Source of the DNA: Oceanobacillus kimchii X50
GTDB taxonomy: Bacteria; Bacillota; Bacilli; Bacillales; Amphibacillaceae
NCBI RefSeq assembly: GCF_000340475.1
Contig: NZ_CM001792.1
Coordinates: 562,925 to 626,924 of the forward strand
DNA: 64,000 nt
Reading direction: 5' to 3'
Part shown: positions 37,215 to 46,666 of the stretch, piece by piece
Layout of the letters: every line of letters starts with the position of its first letter
Numbering within the stretch: the stretch's first letter is position 1
Notes under the pieces: generated by a model
The model's database searches: none
Seen by the model: only the letters and a program-made list of their open reading frames with translations
Told to the model about the DNA's origin: nothing
Program-made: the position numbers and the translations under genes

Positions 37215-39293
37215 GTGAATATCAAAAAGATAGTGTTATCTTTATTAACACTTGGATTGCTTGTTCTATTGATTGTACCATCGGTGTATGCGGATGATTC
37301 GGAGTATATGGAACGTCCACGAATAGAAGAAGATACGGTAAATCTGTTGATTGAAAGGTACGATTTAAATCGTTACAAGGTTAACAATGAAGATGAAGAA
37401 AATCGGTTTAAGGGTGCGCTTATCTCGTTGAATAATGGTATTTTTCAAATTACAAGTTTTGTCGTAGAAATGGTAGATACTGCATTAGACCATATGTTTA
37501 GTATTGATATGTTGAATGAGTTTGCGGATGATATTTCCAACATCAGTTATCAAATGTATGTGATGTTAAAAACGAATTTTGGAGAAATGTTATTTGTCTT
37601 TGCATGTGGGTATATTATATGGTTAGCGTTCAGTAAAGGAACGTTTCGAGAATCCATAAGAAGAAGTATTTTATTTATTGCGGTATTGGTTGTAGCTGGG
37701 TACTGGACATTTAATACGGGAACGATTATAAAGGTCGTCAATAATATTTCTAATGAAGCGCAAACCAAGATACTTGATACCGGAAATTCGATTATAGATG
37801 TTATTGATGATGGAAGTGGTGTATTTTCCGATACTTCTACGATAAATACAGGGAGTACGGATGAAACGGTGAGTAGTACATTAACGGTCATGCGGAATTT
37901 ATATTTTGATTTGGCATTTGAACGACCCTATTTATTTATGAACTATGGAGATGTAAATAAAGAAGAAATTAATAATCATGATTTAAATGGGGATGAATTG
38001 TCCATCGGGAGTGGTTATGGTCGTGTAGATAGACTACTCGCATTCAAAAATACAAAAGATGCGCAAGAAATGCGTTTAGAATATGTGGAGAATGATGAAG
38101 TAGATGCGTTAGGAAATACGAATATGGGTGGTGGAAATGCATACTCACAACTGGGTATTGCTTTTTTATCTCCATTTTTAGCCATTGGTTTGGGGATACC
38201 ATTTTTTATCCTCGCAAGTTTTAATTTTATTATCCAGTTGTTTATTATTTTGATCCTGTTTTGTATCCCGTTTGCGTTTATTTTGTCGTATATCCCGCAA
38301 TTTGCGATGAGTGGATTTAAAATGATTGGTTATTTATTCACTGCGTTTGCGGTAAAGATTATTTTAAGTTTGTTTGTCTTATTTGTGTATCTCATGTGTT
38401 ATTTAGTAGATACTTTTTTAGCCCCAACCAATATAGGAATGTATTTGTTGAATGTGGCAGTATTAGTCGTATTATTATTATTCATGATTATCAAACGAGA
38501 CATGATTGTTAAAGTAGTTACGGCTGGAAGAGTACAATCGTTAGATAGTGGATTCATGAATAATGTGAACCAAAAAATGGTCAATCCAACCTTTGAGAAA
38601 ATCAAAGATAAATTAACATCGAAAGGAAAGACAAATGAGGAAGTTTCTCCTGTTCCAAATCCAAATATGAATGCGAATCAACATAATGGGATGGCAAATG
38701 GAAAAGGAACGAATGTCAATCGAACACCGCAAGGGGAAAATGGAGAAGTGAATAAAGGGCAAGAGAAAGGTTTTTCGGTAAATCCTAGAGAAGATAATCA
38801 TCGAACTCCACAAGGGAATAAGGAAGAAAATAAAGAGGGCAATAAAGAAAATAGGGAAATGGGTCAAGAAAAACAACCATCTACTCTTGATGAAAAACCT
38901 CAAGGTTTACAAACTGCGGAAGGAAATACAAAAGAATCCAATGAAAATGAAGACAAAGATAATAGAAAGATAGAACGAACAATACAGAAAGAATTAGAGG
39001 AACAAGAGAAACCATCATCCGTAGGTACAGAGGATAAAAAGGCACAAACGGAATATGTGGATAATAATCAAGTAGATGTAGAACGAGAAAAGCCAAAAGC
39101 AGTTCATCAAGAAAAAGAGAGACCTGTTCAACAAAGTCCTGTAGTTAATGTCCCTAAAAATGAAAGTCAATCATTGCACCATCAATCAGGTAAAAAGGTG
39201 AGATATGAAAAGTCTAGCAATCTTGGATATGGAACTTATGAGATAGAGAGAAATAAAATAGATTTTACCGATAGTAAAGGGAAGAAGGAATAA
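37215..39293 (+). CDS. conG: Mating-channel membrane protein ConG (VirB6-like)
   Basis: 692 residues, GTG start. Signal-like N-terminus, several membrane helices (about 120-180 and 300-420), then a long charged, Asn/Glu/Lys-rich low-complexity tail (~430-680). In ICEBs1 ConG is essential for transfer and is the target of exclusion protein YddJ. yddF, found between conE and conG in ICEBs1, is absent. Confidence 0.88.
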   Translation: MNIKKIVLSLLTLGLLVLLIVPSVYADDSEYMERPRIEEDTVNLLIERYDLNRYKVNNEDEENRFKGALISLNNGIFQITSFVVEMVDTALDHMFSIDMLNEFADDISNISYQMYVMLKTNFGEMLFVFACGYIIWLAFSKGTFRESIRRSILFIAVLVVAGYWTFNTGTIIKVVNNISNEAQTKILDTGNSIIDVIDDGSGVFSDTSTINTGSTDETVSSTLTVMRNLYFDLAFERPYLFMNYGDVNKEEINNHDLNGDELSIGSGYGRVDRLLAFKNTKDAQEMRLEYVENDEVDALGNTNMGGGNAYSQLGIAFLSPFLAIGLGIPFFILASFNFIIQLFIILILFCIPFAFILSYIPQFAMSGFKMIGYLFTAFAVKIILSLFVLFVYLMCYLVDTFLAPTNIGMYLLNVAVLVVLLLFMIIKRDMIVKVVTAGRVQSLDSGFMNNVNQKMVNPTFEKIKDKLTSKGKTNEEVSPVPNPNMNANQHNGMANGKGTNVNRTPQGENGEVNKGQEKGFSVNPREDNHRTPQGNKEENKEGNKENREMGQEKQPSTLDEKPQGLQTAEGNTKESNENEDKDNRKIERTIQKELEEQEKPSSVGTEDKKAQTEYVDNNQVDVEREKPKAVHQEKERPVQQSPVVNVPKNESQSLHHQSGKKVRYEKSSNLGYGTYEIERNKIDFTDSKGKKE

Positions 39294-39294
39294 G

Positions 39295-39327
39295 AAGGAG
39301 ACACGTTTTTGGTGTTTCCTTTTTTTG
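39295..39327 (+). terminator. Hairpin plus T-run between conG and cwlT
   Basis: 10-bp stem AAGGAGACAC / GTGTTTCCTT with one wobble and a T8 run. Followed at once by GTGAGGTGAA, the same layout as at the conE-conG junction. Confidence 0.7.
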
Positions 39328-39342
39328 TGAGGTGAATAGGGT

Positions 39343-40365
39343 GTGTTCAAACTTAAAGTGATAATGATTGTTTTGTGTGTAAAAATATTTGTAGTTTTTA
39401 TTGGAATTGCGTTTTTTGTGGTAGTAATGTTTTCGGTTGATAGTGGAGGGTTAGGTGGAGGTGAATTTGATGGCATGGAAACGGAGTATACCGTCAATGG
39501 TATTGCGCCAGAAGTGGAAAGGTTTCGCCCCTATTTTATAAAATATGCGAAAGAATATGGTATCCCAGAACATGTGGAACTATTAATGGCAATGGCGATG
39601 CAAGAAAGTGGTGGAAGGTATGTAGATGTCATGCAGTCATCGGAATCCTTAGGATTACCTAGAAATTCGATCACTGATCCCGAGGAATCGATTAAACAAG
39701 GAGCAAAATATTTTGCGCAAGTATTAAAAAGTGCGGGTGGAGATGTAGAACTGGCTTTACAATCGTATAATTTTGGGAATGGATTTATTGACTATGCGAA
39801 AGAAAATAATAATGGTAAATACTCGGAGTCGTTAGCATTGGATTTTAGCCGTTATATGGCAGAGAAAATGGGTTGGGATAGATACGGGGATGCAAATTAT
39901 GTACAGAATGTGATGCGCTATTTGGATACCTCGACAGGAACGGCTGGGAATAGTGATGGATGGGCGTTACCACTTACAAATATAACGATAACTAGTGAAT
40001 TTGGACCTCGTGTTCATCCAGTGACTGGAGAAGTGAACAAATGGCATGGTGGTTTAGATTTTTCGTGTACGCCGGCAGATATTATTATGAGTGTGGCAGA
40101 TGGAGAAGTCGTGGAAGTTATTCATAGTAATGTTGGCTATGGAAATTATGTAACGGTGAAGCATGGAAAAAATGAATTTAGTCGATATGCCCATTTATCT
40201 AACATCGATGTAAGAAACGGTGATGCGATTTCACAAGGAGATGCGTTAGGAAAATGCGGAACAACGGGAACAAGTACAGGCAATCATTTGCATTTAGAAC
40301 ATTTAACTGCATTAGGGCAAGCGCATGAAGATAAAAAAGACCCAAGAAAAACATTAGGATTATAA
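39343..40365 (+). CDS. CwlT-position cell-wall hydrolase: lysozyme-like plus M23 peptidase
   Basis: 340 residues, GTG start, one N-terminal membrane anchor (~5-32). A lysozyme/SLT-like domain (~55-195; MAMAMQESGGRY and LALQSYNFGNGFIDYA) is followed by an M23/LytM endopeptidase domain (~215-335) with zinc ligands in KWHGGLDFS and NHLHLEH. ICEBs1 CwlT has an NlpC/P60 peptidase in the second position, so this is a domain exchange with the same role: local peptidoglycan opening for the mating channel. Confidence 0.9.
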   Translation: MFKLKVIMIVLCVKIFVVFIGIAFFVVVMFSVDSGGLGGGEFDGMETEYTVNGIAPEVERFRPYFIKYAKEYGIPEHVELLMAMAMQESGGRYVDVMQSSESLGLPRNSITDPEESIKQGAKYFAQVLKSAGGDVELALQSYNFGNGFIDYAKENNNGKYSESLALDFSRYMAEKMGWDRYGDANYVQNVMRYLDTSTGTAGNSDGWALPLTNITITSEFGPRVHPVTGEVNKWHGGLDFSCTPADIIMSVADGEVVEVIHSNVGYGNYVTVKHGKNEFSRYAHLSNIDVRNGDAISQGDALGKCGTTGTSTGNHLHLEHLTALGQAHEDKKDPRKTLGL

Positions 40366-40377
40366 GGGTGGAAAAAC

Positions 40378-40866
40378 ATGAAGAAATATTGGGTGGTTAT
40401 TGGTGTATTAGGGGTGTTTATAATTTTTATGATGTTAAATAATAATGAATTAAGAAAAGAGGTGGAAGGGAATACTCAAGAAATACAAGCATTCGAAGAA
40501 TCGGAAGATATCATTTATTATGAGGCAGGAGATGTGGCGAAAGCATTTGTGGAAAATTACTTTAATTATACTGGTCATCCTGTAGAAGATAATGTAATCG
40601 AATTTGTATCAACCGATGTATTAAAAGAATTAAGTTTTGGTTCTAGTGAATATAGTGATGATTTAGAGAAAGTGGAATCAAGTGTTCATCAAATGAATGT
40701 GTACTATGGCGAACAAACAGAAGGAAAACAAAAAGTATTGATCTTGTTTGATAATGTAATTGAACTGAATGATTTGGAAAGTGTAGCAAAAACAATAATG
40801 GAAATAGATGTAGAACAACAGGAAGAAAATTGGAAAGTATCGGAATTTACTTTTAATCAATATTAG
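40378..40866 (+). CDS. yddI: YddI-like ICE membrane protein
   Basis: 162 residues, one N-terminal helix (~4-20) and an acidic extracytoplasmic domain. Located after the cell-wall hydrolase as yddI is in ICEBs1. Function unknown. Confidence 0.7.
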   Translation: MKKYWVVIGVLGVFIIFMMLNNNELRKEVEGNTQEIQAFEESEDIIYYEAGDVAKAFVENYFNYTGHPVEDNVIEFVSTDVLKELSFGSSEYSDDLEKVESSVHQMNVYYGEQTEGKQKVLILFDNVIELNDLESVAKTIMEIDVEQQEENWKVSEFTFNQY

Positions 40867-40929
40867 TTTTGGTATAATAATGGTAAATTAACATTTATTA
40901 GGAGTGGTACTATTCGAAAATACATTCTT

Positions 40930-41325
40930 TTGTTGAGTATGTTTAGTTTCATTTTATTAATTGGATGTTCAGGAGAAGCAAAAGAGAAGACAGAAGAAGA
41001 TTATAATGAATTAGTTGAATTAGCTTTTGAAGATTTTTGGCATAATTTATCAGATAAGATGAAATATGAAATGTATGAAGACGATTTTAATAGTCTTAGA
41101 GATAATTCAGAGATTAAGATTTGGGAAGATGGGAGATATATTGAATTAACTATACCTAGGAAGGATGATGATGAACGTTCTAGTGTAAGTCGTACTGAAC
41201 ATGAAAATGGTGAATTTAGGTTCTTGTATAAGGAAGATTTTGAATTAGCAGTTGAAGGTAAAGATATAGTCTATCAAGAAAAAGAGGGAGAGATTATAAA
41301 ATTAATAAGTCTCTCTCTTTTTTAA
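40930..41325 (+). CDS. ICE lipoprotein in the YddJ (exclusion) position
   Basis: The mature part follows lipobox LIGC. From TTG 40930 the signal peptide lacks basic residues; reading from ATT 40912, 6 nt after AGGAGTGG, gives MRKYILLLSMFSFILLIGC, a textbook lipoprotein signal, so ATT may be the real start. In ICEBs1 the lipoprotein YddJ here blocks entry of a second copy through ConG. Assignment rests on position and lipoprotein nature, not on recognised similarity. Confidence 0.65.
   Translation: MLSMFSFILLIGCSGEAKEKTEEDYNELVELAFEDFWHNLSDKMKYEMYEDDFNSLRDNSEIKIWEDGRYIELTIPRKDDDERSSVSRTEHENGEFRFLYKEDFELAVEGKDIVYQEKEGEIIKLISLSLF
41280..41324. terminator. Terminator between the lipoprotein gene and the restriction gene
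   Basis: AAAGAGGGAGAGATT / AAGTCTCTCTCTTTTTT with an 11-nt loop. Overlaps the end of the lipoprotein gene and marks the end of the conjugation operon. Confidence 0.75.
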
Positions 41326-41337
41326 GGCTTCTGTAAT

Positions 41338-42489
41338 TTATGGGTTCCTATTTTCAAATTCGTCATAGGAACCCATTTCACAAAAGTCAATGGAGTAATT
41401 ATGATCATCATGTTTATGGACAATTACTGAATCTATGTTTAATTTTTCTAGCACATCATATGTTAGTAATTCTTTTTCTTTTAAATTCATAACTTGTCTT
41501 AGTAGCCATTCTCCAAGTGATTTGTTTGGGTTAGACATAAGTGCTTTGCTGTTGTCTTGACATACTTTTGCAGATAAAATTGTTTTATCTGGTAAACGTA
41601 ATTGAAAAGGTTTGTCACGAGGAGGGAAAAACAAGTGATATTCCCTATGAATCCATCTAGGAATTGGTATATATATTTCATTAGGGTTTCTCGTTCGTCC
41701 TGAAGCATTCCATTGGTTAAGTCCACTTTTTTCTGGAACGTGACGTTTTGAACCACGATCTGAAAAAAGCGGTAAAATTATAAATTCCAGATTTTCATAT
41801 GGATTGGCAATTATCGGTTTTGTTTGATTTGGTATAATTTCAAACCCAAATAATTTAGCTAGCTCTTGATAAGGTTTTTCAAGAATTTTGACGTTAATTT
41901 CTTCTATACACTTTTCTGTTATAAATCGTTTATACAAAGTGCTTTTAGTAATGTTAAAACTATATTCATGTAAACCATCTATAAATGATATTGTATTGCC
42001 ATTGTTGCTTACCTTTAAGATTTTTATAGACTCAGCTTGAATTAAGTCCATTGACTCTTCAAAAATCATTATTTTATTTGGTTTTCTAGTTACACAGTGA
42101 TATACCATTGAATCAATGTTATATGTTCTTTTAGTGAACTTGATTCTCTCATTACGAAGATTAGCAATAGTTAATATAAGTTCTTTGGGAGATTTTCCGC
42201 GATATAGATCTGAATCTTTATTAAATTCAGCTATCTTTTGCAATGTCTTTCCATTCCCATGTAAAAAAGTTTTGATTCCGATTCCAATATTGTCTTTTGA
42301 AGCATCAGCAGAACAATCCGATCTTCCAAGGTTATCTGCCCCCAACGCTTCACAAAAAGCATTCTCAACATTTCTTGAAACTAAATAAGGTGAATCGCTC
42401 TCAGAAAATAAATTAGATAAAGAACCTGTTGAGCTAAGCATTTGTTTGTAAGATTCCCTATGTCTAAATGGTTGGTTGTTAAGGAACAT
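41338..42489 (-). CDS. Predicted type II restriction endonuclease
   Basis: 383 residues next to a C5 cytosine methyltransferase and a small XRE regulator, the classic C-R-M layout. The N-terminal part has DNIGIGIKTFLHGNGKTLQK, compatible with a PD-(D/E)XK-type core. The C-terminal part (from about 255: GLNQWNASGRTRNPNEIYIP) resembles the B3-like DNA-binding region of NgoFVII/BfiI-type enzymes. Family assignment is from memory and recognition site is unknown. Overlaps the regulator by one base. Confidence 0.7.
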   Translation of the reverse strand: MFLNNQPFRHRESYKQMLSSTGSLSNLFSESDSPYLVSRNVENAFCEALGADNLGRSDCSADASKDNIGIGIKTFLHGNGKTLQKIAEFNKDSDLYRGKSPKELILTIANLRNERIKFTKRTYNIDSMVYHCVTRKPNKIMIFEESMDLIQAESIKILKVSNNGNTISFIDGLHEYSFNITKSTLYKRFITEKCIEEINVKILEKPYQELAKLFGFEIIPNQTKPIIANPYENLEFIILPLFSDRGSKRHVPEKSGLNQWNASGRTRNPNEIYIPIPRWIHREYHLFFPPRDKPFQLRLPDKTILSAKVCQDNSKALMSNPNKSLGEWLLRQVMNLKEKELLTYDVLEKLNIDSVIVHKHDDHNYSIDFCEMGSYDEFENRNP

Positions 42490-42722
42490 TATTTTTCCTC
42501 CTTTAATGATTTTAAGTTATCTTCAAATCCCAGTAGATAGTCTGCAGAAACATTTAATGTCTCTGAAATTCTTTTAAATGTTTCTAAGGAAGGGACTCTG
42601 TTTTCACTTTCATATAATGACCACGTACTTTTTGTAACACCTACTTTTTTAGCAATATTACTGGATGATAATCCCCGAGTTTCTCTTGCATTCTGTATTC
42701 GATTTCCTAAAAAAGGTATCAT
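42489..42722 (-). CDS. XRE-family regulator of the R-M system (C-protein-like)
   Basis: 77 residues, an XRE helix-turn-helix (SSSNIAKKVGVTKSTWSLYE) starting at ATG 42722 behind GGAGGTG. Cotranscribed with the nuclease and divergent from the methyltransferase, so it can time nuclease expression after methylation. A transcription start region is in 42723-42938. Confidence 0.82.
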   Translation of the reverse strand: MIPFLGNRIQNARETRGLSSSNIAKKVGVTKSTWSLYESENRVPSLETFKRISETLNVSADYLLGFEDNLKSLKEEK

Positions 42723-42938
42723 ATAGCACCTCCAAGATTTTAAAAATATGATATCATTTCGAACTCTTTTAATAGTGACAAGTTTGCTATAAGCAAACAT
42801 ATATCAGAAATATATGATTTGTTAAATTGTAATTTTATAGCTATTCAATAGTAAAACTTACTTCATAAAACTCAGCCGTTATGGTAAAATTTAAGGTAGC
42901 AAACAAGCTTTTTTTAGTTTGCAGGGAGGTAATTAATC

Positions 42939-43952
42939 TTGACTTATCGTGTAGGAAGTATGTTTGCAGGTATTGGAGGAACTTGTTTGGGATTTGCTCA
43001 AGCAGGAGCTGAAATTGCATGGGCAAATGAAATAGATAAAAATGCTTGTATTACTTATAGAAATTATTTTGGGAATTCTTATCTAGAAGAAGGTGATATT
43101 ACTAAAATAGATAAACGTCAAATTCCAGAAATAGATATATTAATTGCTGGTTTTCCATGTCAGGCTTTTTCTATAGCAGGTTATCGTAAAGGATTTGAAG
43201 ATGACAGGGGAAATGTGTTCTTTCAGATATTGGAAGTATTGAAAGCACAGGAAGAAGTGTATGGACATTTACCGCAAGCAATAATGTTAGAAAATGTGAA
43301 AAACCTATTTACTCATGATAAAGGTAATACATTTAAAGTAATAAGAGAGGCATTAGAGACATTTGGGTATTTTGTCAAAGCTGAAGTGCTCAATTCGATG
43401 GAATACGGAAATGTTCCTCAAAACAGAGAAAGAATTTATATTGTGGGGTTTCAAGATAAAAGTCAAGCTGATAGTTTTATTTTTCCAGACCCGATTCCTC
43501 TAACTAATAAACTTGATGATGTAATTGATAGAAGCAAGAAAGTAGACAGTCGTTATTATTACGATGAATCCTCACAGTATTATAAGATGTTAAAGGAATC
43601 TATGGTAAATAAAAATACAACTTATCAATTAAGACGAATATATGTTAGAGAAAATAGAAGCAATGTTTCTCCAACATTAACAGCTAACATGGGGACAGGT
43701 GGACATAATGTACCTCTTATACTTGATAATGAAGATAATATAAGAAAATTATTGCCAGAAGAATGTTTACTACTGCAAGGTTTTCCAAAAGACTATCATT
43801 ATCCAGAAGGTATGGCAAATACGCATAAATATAAACAAGCTGGAAACTCAGTTACCGTTCCAGTGGTAAAGAGAATTGCGACACAGATTATTACGACATT
43901 GAATGGAAAAAAAGAAGAAAATCAAGTATATAAATATATAACTGCCACTTAA
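42939..43952 (+). CDS. DNA (cytosine-5) methyltransferase
   Basis: 337 residues with the C5 motif series: FAGIGGTCLGFAQAG (I), GFPCQAFSIAG with the catalytic Cys (IV), ENVKN (VI), QNRERIYIVGF (VIII) and AGNSVTVPVV (X). TTG start behind GGGAGGT. The variable target-recognition region (~195-265) is short, typical of a 4-6 bp site. Protects host DNA from the neighbouring nuclease. Confidence 0.95.
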   Translation: MTYRVGSMFAGIGGTCLGFAQAGAEIAWANEIDKNACITYRNYFGNSYLEEGDITKIDKRQIPEIDILIAGFPCQAFSIAGYRKGFEDDRGNVFFQILEVLKAQEEVYGHLPQAIMLENVKNLFTHDKGNTFKVIREALETFGYFVKAEVLNSMEYGNVPQNRERIYIVGFQDKSQADSFIFPDPIPLTNKLDDVIDRSKKVDSRYYYDESSQYYKMLKESMVNKNTTYQLRRIYVRENRSNVSPTLTANMGTGGHNVPLILDNEDNIRKLLPEECLLLQGFPKDYHYPEGMANTHKYKQAGNSVTVPVVKRIATQIITTLNGKKEENQVYKYITAT

Positions 43953-43981
43953 CCAACTAAAATGAGTTGGTTTTTTTTTTG
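43951..43981 (+). terminator. Terminator of the methyltransferase gene
   Basis: AACCAACT AAAATG AGTTGGTT followed by about ten T. Confidence 0.85.
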
Positions 43982-44222
43982 ACTGAAACTTTATACCAAT
44001 TTCTTATAGATATTATAATTTTGGTAAATTATTAAGTCATTTAGAGGAGGTGATAACTTAGATTAATTAAGTTTAATTTGGAGAACATAAGACTTTTAAA
44101 ATTAGTATAAATGCATAGCTATACTCTAAAGTAATATCATAGAACCTTTGTATTTCATAGCAGGAGAATTAAAAAATACGTCGAATATAGGTATAAACAA
44201 CTATTTTAGTGGGAGGGTGTAT

Positions 44223-44420
44223 ATGCCTACATTGTTAGGTTCTTACTGGTGTGGTTCTTGCAAAAGTGAATTTGTTTCAAAAGATGGGGTTGTTGTTGGA
44301 GAAGTGCGTACAATGGTACATATCAAATGTGGATTATCCGATAAAGAAAAAGAGATTGATAGAGGATATGTAGAAGATATGATTTTAAAGTATAATTTTG
44401 GGGAGCCTTTTCAATATTAA
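44223..44420 (+). CDS. Small zinc-knuckle protein, unknown
   Basis: 65 residues starting at ATG 44223 behind GGGAGGG. CxxC at WCGSCKSEF and HIKCG could bind zinc. Lies between the R-M system and the Shedu-like gene; may belong to either or neither. Confidence 0.55.
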   Translation: MPTLLGSYWCGSCKSEFVSKDGVVVGEVRTMVHIKCGLSDKEKEIDRGYVEDMILKYNFGEPFQY

Positions 44421-44541
44421 GAATTGATATTATTAATCTTACAGAAGAGTGAGATTGAAAATATATTTCGAGTTATAGTTTCTGAAAATTTTAGTCATTA
44501 TTGTTCACTTGATTTAACGTAATGTAATATGGAGGGGTTCA

Positions 44542-45675
44542 ATGAATCTTATTATTAAATCAACTTCCAGAAACTCAGGTATTGGTGATGATATTATCCT
44601 AAGACAAACAGAGAGTACTAGACTTGTATTTCGACCTGAGATTGTAAACAATACAAGTAACTCTAATGCGTCTATTAAAGGTAGTTTTAATTTTCAAAAA
44701 AAGAGAAAAAATGGGAATTGGGAAGATCATAAGGAGTTTGAGAATAATAAGCTTAGGGCTGATGAATGGATTAAACTTACCATTAATACAGAAGAGACTT
44801 TAAAGCTCTTTAATGAACTAAAGAAATATTATAAAGTACATGAAGAATATGGAGTAAGACAGGGAAGTTATACAATTTATAAAGCTAATCCTGAACTTGA
44901 AAAAATTTTATCTTTGTTTGAGAGTAATAATAAAATATTTACTCAACTTTTAGATGATGACAAGAGTGATGTGTTGGAGAAAACATTAGAGTGGATTGTT
45001 AATAATGAAAACTCTGATAAGATGTTAGACAAACTTAGCAAGTTACAGGGAAATGAGTTAGATCAATTAAATACTCTTGTTGGACTGACTAATCTCAAGA
45101 AATTGTTAGTAATTTGGGAAGCGAACAAAGACAATGATTTAGAGAAGTTTTGGCAAGACTTATTAAAAGAACATACATGGATATTAAGTCAGTTATTTTC
45201 GAACCCTACTGTATTAATTGATAATGAAGTATATGTTGGAGGGAAAACAACTAGCAATGATAATGGTAAGTTAGTTGATTTCTTGTATGCTAACCCTTTT
45301 TCTAAAGATGCTGTTTTGATTGAAATCAAAACACCAACAACTCCACTAATTAATAATGCTCAGTATAGAACAGGGGTATACTCAGCCCATAAAGAGCTTA
45401 TAGGTGCTATTACCCAAGTTCTAACATACAAAGGTGCTCTACAGAAAGAATACTCAAATATACTTGTTAACAATATTAATAATGGTAGAAATACAGAATT
45501 TGATGTAATTAATCCTATTTGTGTAGTCATAGCAGGTAGGTTTGATAATTTAAAAGAAATAAGTCATAAACATTCATTTGAACTATATAGAAAAGAACTG
45601 AAAACAGTAATAGTAATAACATTTGATGAGTTATTTAAGAAAGTTGAAAATTTGATAGATTTATTAGAAAAATAA
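44542..45675 (+). CDS. Shedu-like anti-phage protein (DUF4263)
   Basis: 377 residues. The C-terminal domain (~200-370) has the Shedu/DUF4263 hallmarks: FWQDLLKEHTWILSQLF, LVDFLYANPFSKDAVLIEIK (the PD-(D/E)XK core with Asp and EIK), then the QYRTGVY and GAITQVLTYK stretch. Single-gene Shedu systems are known nuclease defences. The N-terminal ~190 residues are variable, as in the family, and probably sense the trigger. Good GGAGGGG ribosome site. Confidence 0.88.
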   Translation: MNLIIKSTSRNSGIGDDIILRQTESTRLVFRPEIVNNTSNSNASIKGSFNFQKKRKNGNWEDHKEFENNKLRADEWIKLTINTEETLKLFNELKKYYKVHEEYGVRQGSYTIYKANPELEKILSLFESNNKIFTQLLDDDKSDVLEKTLEWIVNNENSDKMLDKLSKLQGNELDQLNTLVGLTNLKKLLVIWEANKDNDLEKFWQDLLKEHTWILSQLFSNPTVLIDNEVYVGGKTTSNDNGKLVDFLYANPFSKDAVLIEIKTPTTPLINNAQYRTGVYSAHKELIGAITQVLTYKGALQKEYSNILVNNINNGRNTEFDVINPICVVIAGRFDNLKEISHKHSFELYRKELKTVIVITFDELFKKVENLIDLLEK

Positions 45676-45807
45676 ATGAAAACGTATTTTTTGATATTTA
45701 CTCTAATAGAAATAATACAAATTTGTCCAATCAAACATTTATAAATGAGTTATATGTATCTAAACTGTAAAAGTTTAAATCCTTCTCTATTGCATCTTCA
45801 CTGAATA

Positions 45808-46533
45808 ATGGTTTATAGAAAATCTAGAAAGGTTTGTGATGGTTTGGATCCAGTTAATTATATTAAAGACATGTTAGGAATAACAGAAGAAACAGTTATA
45901 GATAAAGCAATGGATGTTAGTCTAGGAACAGCACCATTAATCGGAAAAGTTTATCAGTCTTTCCAGATGTTAAAACTTCAAAAAAGGATGCAAACAAATA
46001 TACAACAATTACAAACACTTAAAAATAAAATTGAGTCAAATGAGAATGAAGTTTTTTATAAGCAAGAAGTTTTCCCACTTATATTTAAAAAACTTTTTGA
46101 GGAAGATGAAGATATTAAAGCATCAGTTGTTATCGGTGGTTTTGAATACATAATTGACCATGGTATAAATGAGATTGAAACAATCTATCATTATTATGAT
46201 GTTTTAGCTGAATTAAGGTTTAGCGATATAATAATATTAGTTGAAGATTTTATGCCATATGAAATGAGAAAGAATCCTTCATTAAAAATAAATTTTCCAA
46301 CAAATGAAGAAATGCGTTCTAACAAATACAAGGAGCAACAAACGATCAATACTTATCAAAAAAATAAAATGGTTCGATTGGGACTTTTAGAGAATAGAGT
46401 CGATAATATAGATGGTGAAGATTATAAAGGCAAGAGTTTAATTAAAGAAGAAATTATTATTACTGATTTTGGAAAACGTTTTTTAATACTTTTTGCATTA
46501 GATGAAGCATCTGAGAAACGAGAATTTACTTGA
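45808..46533 (+). CDS. Hypothetical protein next to Shedu
   Basis: 241 residues, family not recognised. A mildly hydrophobic segment (~35-55, VSLGTAPLIGKVYQSFQML) precedes a coiled-coil-like Lys/Gln region and a C-terminal winged-helix-like end (KNKMVRLGLLEN ... IITDFGKRFLILF). The start is uncertain: the ATG at 45808 lacks a good ribosome site. Its place after Shedu at the ICE right end hints at a defence or regulatory role, but that is only context. Confidence 0.5.
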   Translation: MVYRKSRKVCDGLDPVNYIKDMLGITEETVIDKAMDVSLGTAPLIGKVYQSFQMLKLQKRMQTNIQQLQTLKNKIESNENEVFYKQEVFPLIFKKLFEEDEDIKASVVIGGFEYIIDHGINEIETIYHYYDVLAELRFSDIIILVEDFMPYEMRKNPSLKINFPTNEEMRSNKYKEQQTINTYQKNKMVRLGLLENRVDNIDGEDYKGKSLIKEEIIITDFGKRFLILFALDEASEKREFT

Positions 46534-46606
46534 AAAGTTGAATTATGTTACGGAAAGACGAAAATATAGATGTTATCGAAAAAATACAAAATTGTTGGCA
46601 TGAAAT

Positions 46607-46664
46607 GCGGTCAAAAAAGACTTGTAACTGTATAACAAGCTATCTCAATATTGAGGGCTTAGTG
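46607..46664 (+). repeat. att-like unit B (truncated)
   Basis: GCGGTC at 46607, then the palindrome CTCAATATTGAG (46644-46655) and GGGCTTAGTG, aligning with the left two thirds of the units at 48705 and 53510, but the tRNA 3' part (TTCAAATC ... GACCGCA) is missing. Confidence 0.75.
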
Positions 46665-46666
46665 AA

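Noticed and set aside
42116..42388. 90-codon plus-strand frame within the restriction gene
   Set aside because: Shadow frame with no ribosome site.
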